Shown here: positions 47,336 to 59,800 of the stretch, one piece after another
Layout of the letters: each line of letters opens with the position of its first letter
How positions within the stretch are numbered: position 1 is the first letter of the stretch
Origin: Nymphaea colorata
Lineage: Eukaryota; Streptophyta; Magnoliopsida; Nymphaeales; Nymphaeaceae
NCBI RefSeq assembly: GCF_008831285.2
Contig: NC_045138.2
Location: 31,591,934-31,655,933, forward strand
Length of the DNA: 64,000 bases
Reading direction: 5' to 3'
Made by a program: the position numbers and the translations under genes
The notes under the pieces: model-generated
What the model saw: the letters and a program-made list of their open reading frames with translations, nothing else
What the model was told of the DNA's origin: nothing
Databases searched by the model: none

Positions 47336-49473
47336 ACATGAAACTAAAACATAACAAGGCCTTCAAATTGCGCTATGTTGTCTTGTCCATTACATAAGCA
47401 GTAGGAATAGTTACTAATTATTACATATTTTGCATGGGAGTGGAACCTTTTTTTTTTTGTTGTCATGTTCCGTTTTCTGAAAAGAGTGACGGGCATGTGC
47501 ATTTTTTGCAAAATTTAAAAAATGTGACGGGCATGTGCAATTTTTTCAAAATTTAGGTGGGCCATGTGTCATTTCAAAATTTCCATGCACGTAATCAATA
47601 AATACACAGACGTATTGAAACTTCAAAATATAGTGGCATAATATTCTTGCACTAATAGATGACTATTCATGCCATACACAAAAAATAACAACCCGAAAAT
47701 GCTATTCTAAATAGCAAAAGCTTCAATACCTAGAAAGGAAAATATGTAGAAATCGCTATCATGCATATTATCGAATAAGATAAAGTACCGTGGACGAATA
47801 GTTTACCGCTTTTTCAACCTGTATGCAATTACCTCTTTTTTTAAAAATAAATTTAACTAATTTAAATGCTTATAAATAAACTAATTGATGTGACTAAAGT
47901 TCGAGGCATTTTGGATAATTGATATCATTAAGTATGGGTTTGTTAATTAATTTTTTTATTAATAATACAAATTTAGTTGTGAGGGTCTCCTTAATGTGGT
48001 GAGGGAGCTCAAGAATGAAGAATATTCGGAAATGCCCCTTTCCCTCATTTTTTTTGTTATCATTTTCTCAAGAGGGCACCCAATTTTTTTTTCCCGATCA
48101 AGATTCCAATGTACCCAATTGTGTTTGGGATGCTTGTCTGAATCAAGTTGGTAGTGGTAGACAAAATGGTCGCCCTCCCACTCTTCTGCCCCCATCGGGA
48201 AAAGTTCAAAGATCCTAAAACTTTCTCGATTATATGTTGAGGCTTGTTGTCTAAAATCGCTTCTTATTTGTGCAAGGTTTGAGTATCTTTTGCTTCTGGA
48301 ATACCGTCAGATTGAGTATTTCAGGCTTTCAGTTAAAGGATTAGCTTTAGCAGGAAAATAAGAAAAGCATGTGGTTTTACACCAAGCCAATTTGCCTGCC
48401 TTTGATAAGGGGAGCACCTTTCGGAAAAACTCTTTTTCTATGGTGTCTTTGAGGAAACTCGAGCTGGGGGATAAGATGATACCCGGGAAACAGAACCGGG
48501 GTTGCTTGTTTTTCTTTGTGATGTTGGAAATTTGAAAGCCTCTTTATTCAATTGGAATCACCTGTCCATACAAGAACCTGAAGATTCTCAATTATGTTGC
48601 ATCATATTATTCATAATATCTTTTGTCAACATGCACCTTGTCGTTTAATTTATTTGCTTGCTAGGTACCAATATTTACCTTGAAACTTTCAGTATGGTGT
48701 ATCTTTTATAGCTTATCTTTTCAAGCATATCCTGCTTGAACCTTAGTGGCTTATAGAGTCCGAAAGATGCATTGCATATGGTAACTTTGTGTTGTACATC
48801 TACCTGTTGCTGAACAGGTGGACATTCACCTTACTAATGATATATTTCGGGTATGTCATAGATGTCAATTTATGATTTATACAGGTTGTCATCATCCTTT
48901 GTGGGTGGAGATTAGAGAGAATAACAAGCAAGTGCCGGAGGTGTGGTGCTTACAAATTGTGTTATTCTTCATTTGGAAAGTAAACCGAAAAGTTAATGCA
49001 AGTAAAACTTATCATATTGTGTTTGAAAATTTTACCACATGTTATGTTTGAATTTTACCACATGCGTCTATGCTTTTGCTTGTTATTGTTGCTTATTCTC
49101 TTTTGGAAAATCTGGAAATATGTTTGTTTAATATCAAATTAAGAAATAATTTTTTGGAAATATGAAAATATGTTTTTTTCATCAAATTAAGTAATAAATT
49201 TCTAAAAATTTATTTCCCAATCATCACCCACATATCAAAATAATAATCAGAACGTTTTTTCTCATTTTATTTTTTCAAAAAATATATTTTTAAAAAAATA
49301 TTTTCAATTCTAGATTTTGAGGTCATCGAACACTACTTTAATTTTGCAAAAAAGTCTTTAAGTTTTCAAAAGAGTTGGAGGAAGAGACAACATTTACATC
49401 GGATCGAATGTGGTCTGATCTACCAGACCCGACCCAACAACGCGGGACGGAGTCGCCCACGACCTCTGCTGCC

Positions 49474-49480
49474 TATAAAT
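49474..49480 (+). promoter_or_regulatory. Putative TATA box of the HIBCH-like gene
   Basis: TATAAAT lies 34 bases upstream of the ATG at 49514. If used, the start site would fall about 5-10 bases before that ATG, giving an extremely short leader. Transcription could also start downstream and favour the internal ATG at 49673. Confidence 0.45.
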
Positions 49481-49513
49481 GCGTGGCTCCTCGCCGGCTA
49501 CATTTTTGTCGCT

Positions 49514-52500
49514 ATGATCATCCCTTTCCGGCCACTCCGCCACACTTGGAGCGTTTTGCTGCTCCCTTCTCTCCCTTTCCCATTCCGGCCGCTGCACTCT
49601 GCCGTAGATTCTAGGCCCTTCTCCCCGTCGAGGTGCTATCCCGTCGCCTCCCCGCCGCGATCCTTTGTCGCCATGGCCGAATCGGATGCCTTTGTCAAGG
49701 GTGCCGTCCACCCCAACGGCCTCGCTGTTATCACGCTCGATCGCCCCAGGGCCCTCAATGCCATGAATGTGGGTAAGAAGTTCGCGAATTCACGCTCTGT
49801 CGGCTCTGAATGTAGTCAATTTCTTGCGCATGAATGGATTCTGTTTCTGTCCGTGAATTTTGATCAGTGCGGGATGGGATTGGTAGAGATTCTCTCCGGC
49901 CCTCCTTGCGTGTTTAATTTGCTAGATTGATGTGTTACAACTTACTGAGCCTTTCACTAGAGTTCTTATGGGTATCGGTTACTTTTTTCTTGCCTAGTCA
50001 TTAGCCGAAAAGAGTTCAGTTAAGTAATGTTGAGTTAAAATTGTACTCCTAATTGATGGGGGTTTAGTATTCTTACAGTGGGCAGGTTTACTTTGTTCCG
50101 ATGCTCTTGCTATGGTATCACCTGTTTTTGTTAATGGAAGACGAACAGACCTCACAACTATTATCTCATTTGCACTGTGACGAGGAGGACTTGACTGATT
50201 TTTGAAAGTTGTCTGGTAGCTGAGTGGTTTGTAAAATAGGCTTCTCACACGTACCCTCTAGGAAGCGTTGACTTTTGAGATAGTCATGTCAGGTTGGTCA
50301 TTTTTTTTTTTTATAAACCACGGTTTGCATTAGGAAGTTTGAAGCTACCAGCACTTTCTTGCTTATCAACTTCAATTCCTTATGAAGAAATTTATTTTTC
50401 TATTCAGACACGTATTCAGAGCGTGTTCGCATGCATTTATTTGTCTCCTAAGGCGAATTGTTTTTATGCACAGCCGTGTCATCCTTTGTGGAGATACAAG
50501 AAATCTTATGGTTATATTTTGAAGTTTAAGCCCGTTATGTTATTTGTTGGGAGAAATGGAATGCAAATAGATCATTCTTTCCCGGTCAAGAAATAGGAAT
50601 GTGCTGTATATAATGCAGTTACGGTATTCACATGTTTCATACTTCTTGTCTCTGTAGAGACAGATGATTTATACGCCTATAGAACTGAAAAGAAAGCCTA
50701 TTATGTTATTCGTGTGACTGTGACTATGTCAGAACATGAATATTATGATTATTCCATGAAATGTGCAATACGTGAAATATGTTAAACCCTTTAAAAAATT
50801 TGTTTTTAAATCACAAGGCGAAACTGGATTTCTTATTATGCTGTATTATGCAGATATGGATAGAAAATACACAGACTTCCTTGATCAGTGGGCAGTCGAT
50901 TCTAATGTCAAATGCGTTTTGGTTGAAGGCAGCACCTCTCGAGCATTTTCAGCAGGTAATGAAGGCTAATCACAGATGTTACTTCACTAATCTAATAACA
51001 TTTCAGTTTCTTCTTCCGCTTGTGCCATGGTTTCTTAGCCACATAGATTCCATTCCATATTTGCACTTTGTCATTGTCTTAATTGTGTCATTGTCCTTTG
51101 CGGTGCTTCATAGTTCTTGAAGGCAACATTCCTTACTAACGCAGGGATGGACATTAAGGGTGTTGCTGCTGAAATTCAGAAGGACAAAACTACCCCGCTT
51201 GTCGAGAAGGTTTCCCTTTTTATCCTCTTAAGTGTCCTGTTATGAATGCCTATTGCATGATTGCACATTTTGATTATGTTATATGCTTGCATCATGGAAT
51301 CATTCTTACATTTATAGACAACTAAGCCATCAGTGCATTCTGCAGGTGGAGATGTCAAGTTCCTCACTACCAGATGCACTAAATCAGAAATTTATGAGGT
51401 CTTGTTGTGTGATCTGTAACCCTATTGGCATAATTTTTTTGTTTATGACTTCAATGAAAGTGATGGCTTAAGAGAGAAACTGATGCATCCCTAGAAAAAG
51501 AAAATCAAAAGCATGGCAGAATTTGTCTGATAAAAGTTGTGATGTAGGTAATCAAAATGCTAATTAATGCTTAGATGGTGAGGCCCCTGAGAGGGCTGGT
51601 CAGGGCCTAGGTAGGGTTTCAGTCTTTTCTCATACTTTGCCATTTCAAGTAAAGGGATGCCTTGCCTAGTTAGGTTGTGTATCTCTACAAAAAGCAAACA
51701 AAGAGCATTTCAATCTTATTGAATATAAATGTGACCTAAGTAGTTGAGGTGCTAGCCAGCCTAGGTGGCCAGCCCCTTGAAAGACCTAGTCTGTGGGTTT
51801 AGCATTGGGTAAGACCTAAATAATGCACTCAAAGATAAGAACACCAAATAAATTTAAATATGGACAAAAATTGAGCAAAGATGGAACCCATTTGATTTTG
51901 AAAAAGCACATGAAAATGAAAAATAACTTTAAATATGAAAAACAGATAACTTAACTTATGGGCGTGATTAAAAAGTAATGATAATATATGTATGTGTGTG
52001 CATGTGTGTGTATGGGTGTGTGCAAACAAAGTAAAGAAGTAAGCTTGGGTGGTTCCCACTTAGGCAGCCACCTATGCACTTGGCTAGACATGCCTAAGGA
52101 GACCAAACATGCCTACCATAACTTCAACAGTATAAGTGCGACTGATCCCATCAGTTAATTTTTGGCTGATGAAACAATTGGACATATTCTAATTTGTATG
52201 TAATAAATCTGCTTTGACAGCGCACCTGATTGCAGTCTACCAAAAAAAAAAAAAAAACTGATTGCAACATGTTCATGGAATCACAATACGAAGCTCTTCA
52301 GTCTTCAGTTTTTTGATGGCATCATGGCAGTAGTACTTATTGCATCAGTTCTTACAGTTTTAGGTTTCTTTGAAGTCTTTGTGGTTCATAATTAGTAACT
52401 TCTTATCTAAGGGCAAAGATTCGTCTGAGAGATTGCTGCACCCAAGTGAAGGCATCTTCTGTTTATTGTATGGTTTTTTGATGCCATTTTCAAAGTCAGC

Positions 52501-55500
52501 AGTGTTGGGTGGGGCAAGATGTTGTGAGCTGCATCCAACTGTTCCTCCCAATTTTAGTTGTATATCAAATTTTACTGAAGCATTGAGTTCAATATGGTGA
52601 ACCGTGCTATAGTTGATAAAACTTGTTTATTTTGTTGTTAGAAATTTCAGTAATGCAGTTGATATCTTGATAATCTTTTGTTGTTTATTGTGCAAAACTA
52701 ATTTATTATAACTTCATTGCCATTTACTAGTTCTCTTTGTACGAGTATAAAATAAGTACATAACTAAGTTATTTTACATAACTAATATATCTGCATGTAT
52801 GTATTTGCATTATAAGCTTTTTGAATGAATTTGTGTTGACATGTACTAGTCAAGCTTATCATGTCTCATGTGTGAGAGGGCCATGTATAATTTGTCTCAT
52901 GTCATTAAATAATGCTAGCTTTTTTTCTGTGGCAGGTGTTTGCTGCAGAATATTCTCTCATATGTAAAATTGCTGGATACAAAAAGCCTTATATATCTTT
53001 TATGGATGGTGTGACAATGGGATTTGGAATTGGTCTTTCTGGTCATGGCCAATACCGAGTTGTCACAGAGGTAAGCCATCTGTTTTACAGTTTTACTAAC
53101 TGTATGATTGAGATGAAAAATTACTAGTTTAAGTTTAGATGCTGGTCCTTCCATTTTCTGACTACCAATTCCTCATTTTCTTTTCTCAGAAAACTCTTCT
53201 TGCAATGCCAGAAAATGGAATTGGTTTGTTTCCTGATGTGGGGTTTTCATATATAGCAGCTAAAAGTCCAGGAGAAGGAGCAGTAGGTATGTTTAGATGC
53301 CTGATTGTTGGACGAGTTGGAGCCTATTCCCTTTCTTGACTGGCTATCCCTTGTCCTTACGTTGGGGAAAAGGGTATATTGTTAAAATTTATGCTGTGGC
53401 AAGTTCCCCCTAGACGTCTGTATTTGGAATAGTACAATAACTCTTGTAATGGCTTTTAAACTAGTGGAAAAATTCTTCTTCGGCAGTGGACGTAGGATGA
53501 CTCTTTGGACTCTCTAAACCACATAAATCCTTGTGGTAGTGTTTGATGGCCAGAAATATGTTTCTGGATCCAGAAATATATTTCTGGAATTGGTTTTTGA
53601 GAAATAAAATTCTAGATTTCCAAAACTATGTTGTGTTTGTTAATTTGAAATTATTTTTCTGAAAATAAATTTCTGCGTTTGATGACAAGAGAAGAAGAAT
53701 CAGTGGAAATGGAAAAGCGCCGCCTTCCCTTCGTCCGCCTCCGCCTCCTTCCCTCTCCCCCGCCTCCTTCCTTTTCTTCCTCCTCCCTCCTTTCTCCTCC
53801 CTCCTTCCCTTCTTCCGCCTCCGCCTCCGCCTCCTTCCCTTCTTCCCTTTCTTCCTCCTCCTTTCTTCCTTCTTCCTCCTTCCTTTCTTCCTCCTCCACC
53901 TCCTTCCCTTCTTCTCTCCTTCCTCCTTCCCCGTTCCTCCTTCCCCGTTCCTCCTTCCCCTTCCCCCTTTCTCCTTCCTCCTTCCCCGTTCCTCCTTCCT
54001 CCTTCCCCGTTCCTCCTTCCCCTTTCTCCTTCCTCCTTTCTCCTTCCTCCTTCCCCTTTCTCCTTCCTCCTTCCCCTTTCTCCTTCCCCCTTTCCCTTCT
54101 TCCCTTCTTCTCCTTCCTTCTTCCCTTCTTCTCCTTCCTTTTCCTCCTTCTTCCTCCTCCCTCCTTTCTTCTTCCTCCCTCCTTCCTCCCCGCCCCTTCT
54201 TCCTCCCCAACGGTAAAAAAAAAAAAACCGGAAATATTATTCCGTCTCTCATCTGGAATAATATTTCCGGAAATATTGTTCCGTTTTGAGCCCCAACGGT
54301 AAAAAAAAAATTTCCATGTTTGATGAAACTGGAAAAAATTTGAAAATTTGAATTATTTTTCTTGTGCTACAGTAAAATTCCAGCTTATCAAACGCTACCT
54401 GTATTCTTCTGCGTTTGTCTGTTTCTCTTCCATTTTTCTTCTTGATTTGAAGGTTGTGACAAGGCCTTGTTTCCTAGCACTGATAAGCCTTCTAGTTCTA
54501 GTTTCTGCACGTCTTTCAGCTACTGGTTTTGGTCTAAAAAAGGGTTTCAAAAGACTCAACACAAGGTCACTGTACATATAGTGTACTATGTGCTTTGCTA
54601 ATATGTTTTAGTGTACAGAAATAGATGTTTGTTCTTTAATTATTTTGGTTGTTAGGCATGCATTGTATATTATGAAATAAGAACATAGTTGATTGTTGTT
54701 ATAACATAGGGTAGTTTTGTCAAAAATTGGTCTCCTGTTTCAGATTCGTGTTTTTCATGCTATCCATTAAACTTCATTCTTGAAGGCAGTGAATTGTTAT
54801 TCCTTTCTTCCCGTTATTGTGTTGCATGAAAGTCAATGATGTAATCATGTAAAAGCCTATAATTTGATAATTTATACAATTTGTTTTTATGGTACAATAC
54901 ACTCCTCTCCTTTTGAAATGAAACGTCTAGATTCTCTGGAACCTGTCTTACCTCCCCTTTCATATGCCATGTAACATGCTGTAGCACATAATGCTTCACT
55001 TTTTTATAACTTAAAAAAAAATTGTTGGAGTCATCCTTTTTCCAAGATCTTCAGTTAAGACTTTCTCAGCATATAATATTCTGCTGAGAGCCTTCTTTTC
55101 CTATGCATAAGCCAGGATTCTTACCTTATGAACAATAGTCATGATCGAATGAAAAAGAATGACTGTCAGTTGTTTCGTCTTTTAATTCTGAGAAAGTGGT
55201 AGTAAGTGGCATTAAGGATCTCTTTATACTGTTAACTAATAGGGTTGGTTACTTTGTTTAATAGCCTTTTTTCCCCCTAAATGGTCAATATTTTAGTGCT
55301 TATAATGTATGTGAACTTTTGTTTGTTTTGTGTCACGAATATCATTTGTGGTTTTCATGGGTAAGGTTTTGCTCAGCTATTAATTAGAAAGTTTGTTTAT
55401 GTTGGAATTCAAAAAGTTAGAAAATATAAAATAATAATAAAAGAAGTTGTGAGAACATGAGTTTTCTACTATTTTTCTTACACAATCATCAATAAAAATT

Positions 55501-56844
55501 CAAACTAGTTATTGAAATACTGAAAGGAACCCAAAACGTGTACACATGCATACAATACATACGTACATACATATATACACATATATATATATATAACTAT
55601 ATATATGTGTGTGTGTGTGTCTGTGTGTGTGTCAAGAAACAGGAAATTGTCACAACAAAGATTGAAAAAAACACAATATCCTTCTTCTGAACATATTTTA
55701 AAAAATATCATGACTTCTTCACAATCTTCCATTTTCCTTATTTTCTGCTTTAATGCAATATTTTGAGGAAAGTGGTCATATTTGTTACAATGATTTCAGT
55801 TAAGGTTATAACTTAGTCATTGCCATTCTCATTACTACATTTTGCCACAACATGTTTCCCAGTTGTTACAAGTTCATGCATTATTTTTTCCTTTTGTAAT
55901 TGGTCATCCTCGTTATTGTAGCTTTGACTACTTTGTTCTCTTTGATCTCTTGCAGTATGTTTGTGATGATGTAATGTTTTAATCTTTATAGTTTGGTTCT
56001 TAAAGTTCCCTTGTTGTATGACCCTTGTATAGTTTGCTGTCTTAAGACTTCATGCTTTTCTTTTTGTCAAAGAAAACATATATTTGATGTATAAACAAAT
56101 AAGGACATGTACATACATACAAAACTACATTTGCAAATATATTATATGCGAACTGTTACTTATCTCTTCATATTGTTCATTTCCATCTTGTGCTTTTAGC
56201 TTAATTTATGTTAACATCACTCAAAACTTTTAATTACTTGTGTACAATTTATAAAATGCTTTTGAGTTTTGTTTGTATTCATGTTTGAAAATGTTTTCTG
56301 GTTGTCCATTTTATAAATTTTAGCTTATTTTGTTTTCATTTCCGTCAATTTTTTTTTTTCTTGTGCACAATTTATAAAATACTTTTGGGTTTTAATTTTC
56401 TTCATGTTTGTAAACTTTTTTGGTTGTCTTGTGATGGTATATGATATGGTTAAATGCATCTTATACCTTGAAATATGCCTCCAATATCAATAAAGCATCT
56501 ATATATACATACACAAATTGTTAGGGAGAGAAACACACTTCAATTCGACCAAAACCCCTCTTTTTAACCAATCAAAAGTTTTAGCTTTCTGTCCATTAAT
56601 TTGTTCTTTATTAGTAATTTGCCAAATTTAATAGCATGAAGTCGGTTACTAATCATCATTATCATTGATTCAACATAGAAACTCACTTTTATAGCTCTCT
56701 CTCTCTAATATATGTTGCCAAAAATTTGTTTTCACAGTAGTCTCTGTTGGGCTATGTCACATAGGTACGGGTACGGATACCGGTCCGGGTACAGACCATT
56801 TTCAAAAAATTTGGGTGCGGGGGTATGGCCGTACACACACGCGG

Positions 56845-56876
<32 letters not shown>

Positions 56877-59800
56877 GTCAAAAAATTTCAAAATGAATAA
56901 CATATTCACAAAACACAGTATGGAAGTAATTAACATACAAATATATCAACTTTCTTGATTCTCTGTCGCATCATCAAGATTAGAAGGAGCAACATGTCAC
57001 GCTTTTAAGATATATTGACATCGCTATGGTTATGGCTCACACTATTATCGGAGAGTCAAGTTATAGAGAAGGAATGGATTTTCGAAACATTGTATGGAAG
57101 ACTTTAAATGAAAAGTTGTGAGGAACTATGTACAAGAAATGTTTAGAGTGAAAAAGGAAACAAGAAAAGAGAGGGGGATTTTTAATTTTCAACTCAAAAA
57201 CTGGACAACTTTGGACTTGGTCAAAGTTGACCGAGTTTGAAAATAGACAAAAATGATCCCGGGTACGTTGACCGTACCCGGTACTGCGTTGACCGCACCA
57301 GGGCCGTACTCGTACCCGTACCCATACCATACGGGTACTCCTCCTTAAGAGGAGTACCTGTGTGACATAGCTGCTGGGTGATGCCCATTGTAAATACATG
57401 GTGCAATATTGTCTTGGCTTTTTGAATTAGGACCTCTCCATGCATTGGTTGAGCATATGGTGGAAAAGTGTGCCATGTACATGGTGCATTTCTATATACA
57501 TCATCGTAAGCATTATCTTCATTGTCTTGCATGCTATTATGTTGCTGATCTTTAATTGTATCCAAATTAAAATCTTGATATTATGTTACAGATAACATTA
57601 AGAACAGTGAATGTTATTGAATATTGTTGATTTTAAAAATTTCCATATTCATAGATCGTCGTAATGGTTTCATATTTGTTATATCATCCATTCAGGTATA
57701 GTTAATAACTGAGGTATTCTTTATAGTTAATAACTGAGGTATTCTTTCTCGTTTTAGCACTAAGTAGTTTAGTTCATTTAGAAAATATAATTTAAATAGA
57801 TTTCAACAATTTTTTTCTCAATATTCCAAACTTTGTACTCCGAAGTGTTCCTAAGTACATTTAGAATGAATAGACTCCATCAAACTTTACATTTTTCTTG
57901 ATAATTTTTTTCCAATATTTTATTCTTACTTGCATTGCAGGAGCTTTTACTAGTAGAAATACAAGCATAAACGTCGGTACATATATAAAACAAGTTTATA
58001 TGTTTTGCATTTAGCTGAAAGCCACCGGTGCATGCATAAAGAACAATGGCATATGGACCAATGTGTGCCTTTATTGCATATATTTGCTTGTAACATATAA
58101 ATATGTACATGTATGTAAATATACATGCACGCGATTGTACTTTGTCATTCATGTACATGTGTAGTTGAGCATGTGCGGATTGAGACGGTTCATTTTTGTT
58201 GTAGGTGCTTATCTTGGACTGACTGGAAAGAGGGTTTCAACTCCTGCTGATGCTCTGTTTGTGGGTCTGGGAACTCATTATGTCCCTTCTGGAAGCTTGG
58301 AGTCACTAAAGGGAGCCCTTCTTGGAACAAGCTTGTATTTCTCGGTTCACCATTTGTTTTGTGTTCTAAGTCTTCTAAATGAACATATGTTTGACGTGGT
58401 TCTCATATATTCTGTTTTGTATTTGCAGTTCTGATGATCCCCACAAGGAGGTGCAGGCATTGTTGGCTGAATATAGCAAGAAGCCTGAATCTGACGCTCA
58501 ACTACAAGTTCTTCTTCCACAGATAGCTTCTACTTTTGGGTCTCATAAACCAGTGACAGAAATAGTGCAAGAGTTGAAGCAGCACGAACTTGGTGATGAT
58601 GTGAAAGGTAAGTTGTTCATATCAGTTCCTAATTGTGGAGTTATATTCTGCTTAATTCTGTTCAGTGTCTTGTGCTGGTGTTTGTCTAGATGCAACTATT
58701 TTTTAAAAATCTTTTGCAGCTTTTTCAAAGAGTGAAGCATATGCTGTCAGATTTATGTGCAAGCTAATATATAGGAAAATTGTCTTCTTTACATTAGTAT
58801 AGTTACAAAAAATTGATAGGACAAGTAGGTGTCTCCTCATTTTGCTATGAGTGTGTTCTCATCATTTTGTACTGCTCATGGCGACAGGAGCATTCTGTCA
58901 TTTATACAGTGTTGGGTTTTATTAGCAAGAACTGTAATATCTAATTTCTTTCATGAGGTTCCTGTTACCTGCAATCCTAGTTATGTACTTAATGAGCATT
59001 AGTGAGCAGAAGTAGGATTTATTGTATTGAAAAATGCAGTATTGAGTGGATGTTACTGTTTTATTGTGCATAGTTTACTTGCTGTTCTGATAAATGCCAG
59101 TTAGCGAAGGTCTGTGACGTGCCCTGTCAAATGACTTGTTCACAACCTCCATTTCTTTTGATTGCTTTCTCAAAGGGCAGGCAATAATAAACTTTTTGCA
59201 AGGACATTGTGCTTATAGTTCATCGATTAAACCCATTTTGTTTAAGTGTTGATATCCTCAATGCCAGCATCTATATGTACAATCATATATTTTGACATCA
59301 TCGTTATTGTTTCTTCACTGTTTAATCCTATTTCATGTAAGTGATAACATCGTTAATGCCATAATCTCTTTGGCAATTTGGTTCCAGTGAATCTTACTAA
59401 AACTAGGGGCATGATTTATGTATTGATAAATGAGTTACTCTATAAACCTTGCCTTCACTTTTGAGTATTAATGAAGTATAGAGTAATGCAGGCTTCCTTT
59501 GCCCCTTAGCAATGCTGTTATGTAAAAGCCTAAAAGGTCAACGACTACGAGGGATTCTGTTATCCATCCTTTGTTATTTTATTTTGTTTGAACCACTTGA
59601 TCTAATGGAGGTGCAATAGATGATTTGATAAGTTGATATTGTTGGCCTTTGGAGTCCAATGATCCTTTAGTGCGGCCCTAATTCTAGCCTTCTAAGAAAT
59701 ATCACAAATATCTTCAAAACTTTGAAAAACATTCTTGAACCACCTAATTATATTGGCAAATGTTGTGATATTTTTCAACATGCAGCAAAAGGATATATGT

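Larger units (their letters stand above)
45060..49380. other. Intergenic between the EPCR-like and HIBCH-like genes
   Basis: No gene recognised. Two related segments (about 45774-45952 and 45953-46085) carry GTTTG(G/A) and GACAAAC..CTTC ends plus ATTCATGA words, and look like tandem MITE-like units. A family A hAT-like fragment is at 46990-47170. A short tandem array AACCTCA.TAATGATAAACAC lies at about 47230-47335. The 48240-49060 stretch has more mixed composition but I see no family motif. Confidence 0.5.
53535..54399. mobile_element. TIR-bounded element in intron 5
   Basis: The ends GGTAGTGTTTGATGGCCAG and (reverse complement) GGTAGCGTTTGATAAGCTGG match closely. The flanking trinucleotides are both TGT, too short to be decisive. 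The ~865-bp element carries a 488-bp pyrimidine tract, a perfect hairpin (54228-54270) and two copies of CCCCAACGGTAAAAAAAA (about 54205 and 54291). No transposase is present. The superfamily is unclear; the GTTTGAT end recalls PIF/Harbinger-type MITEs. Confidence 0.6.

Noticed and set aside
53626-54302. Open frames of over 200 residues on both strands, rich in Arg/Glu/Gly (minus) or Ser/Pro/Phe (plus)
   Set aside because: They are translations of a pure polypyrimidine tract inside an intron and have no domain, start context or splice support.
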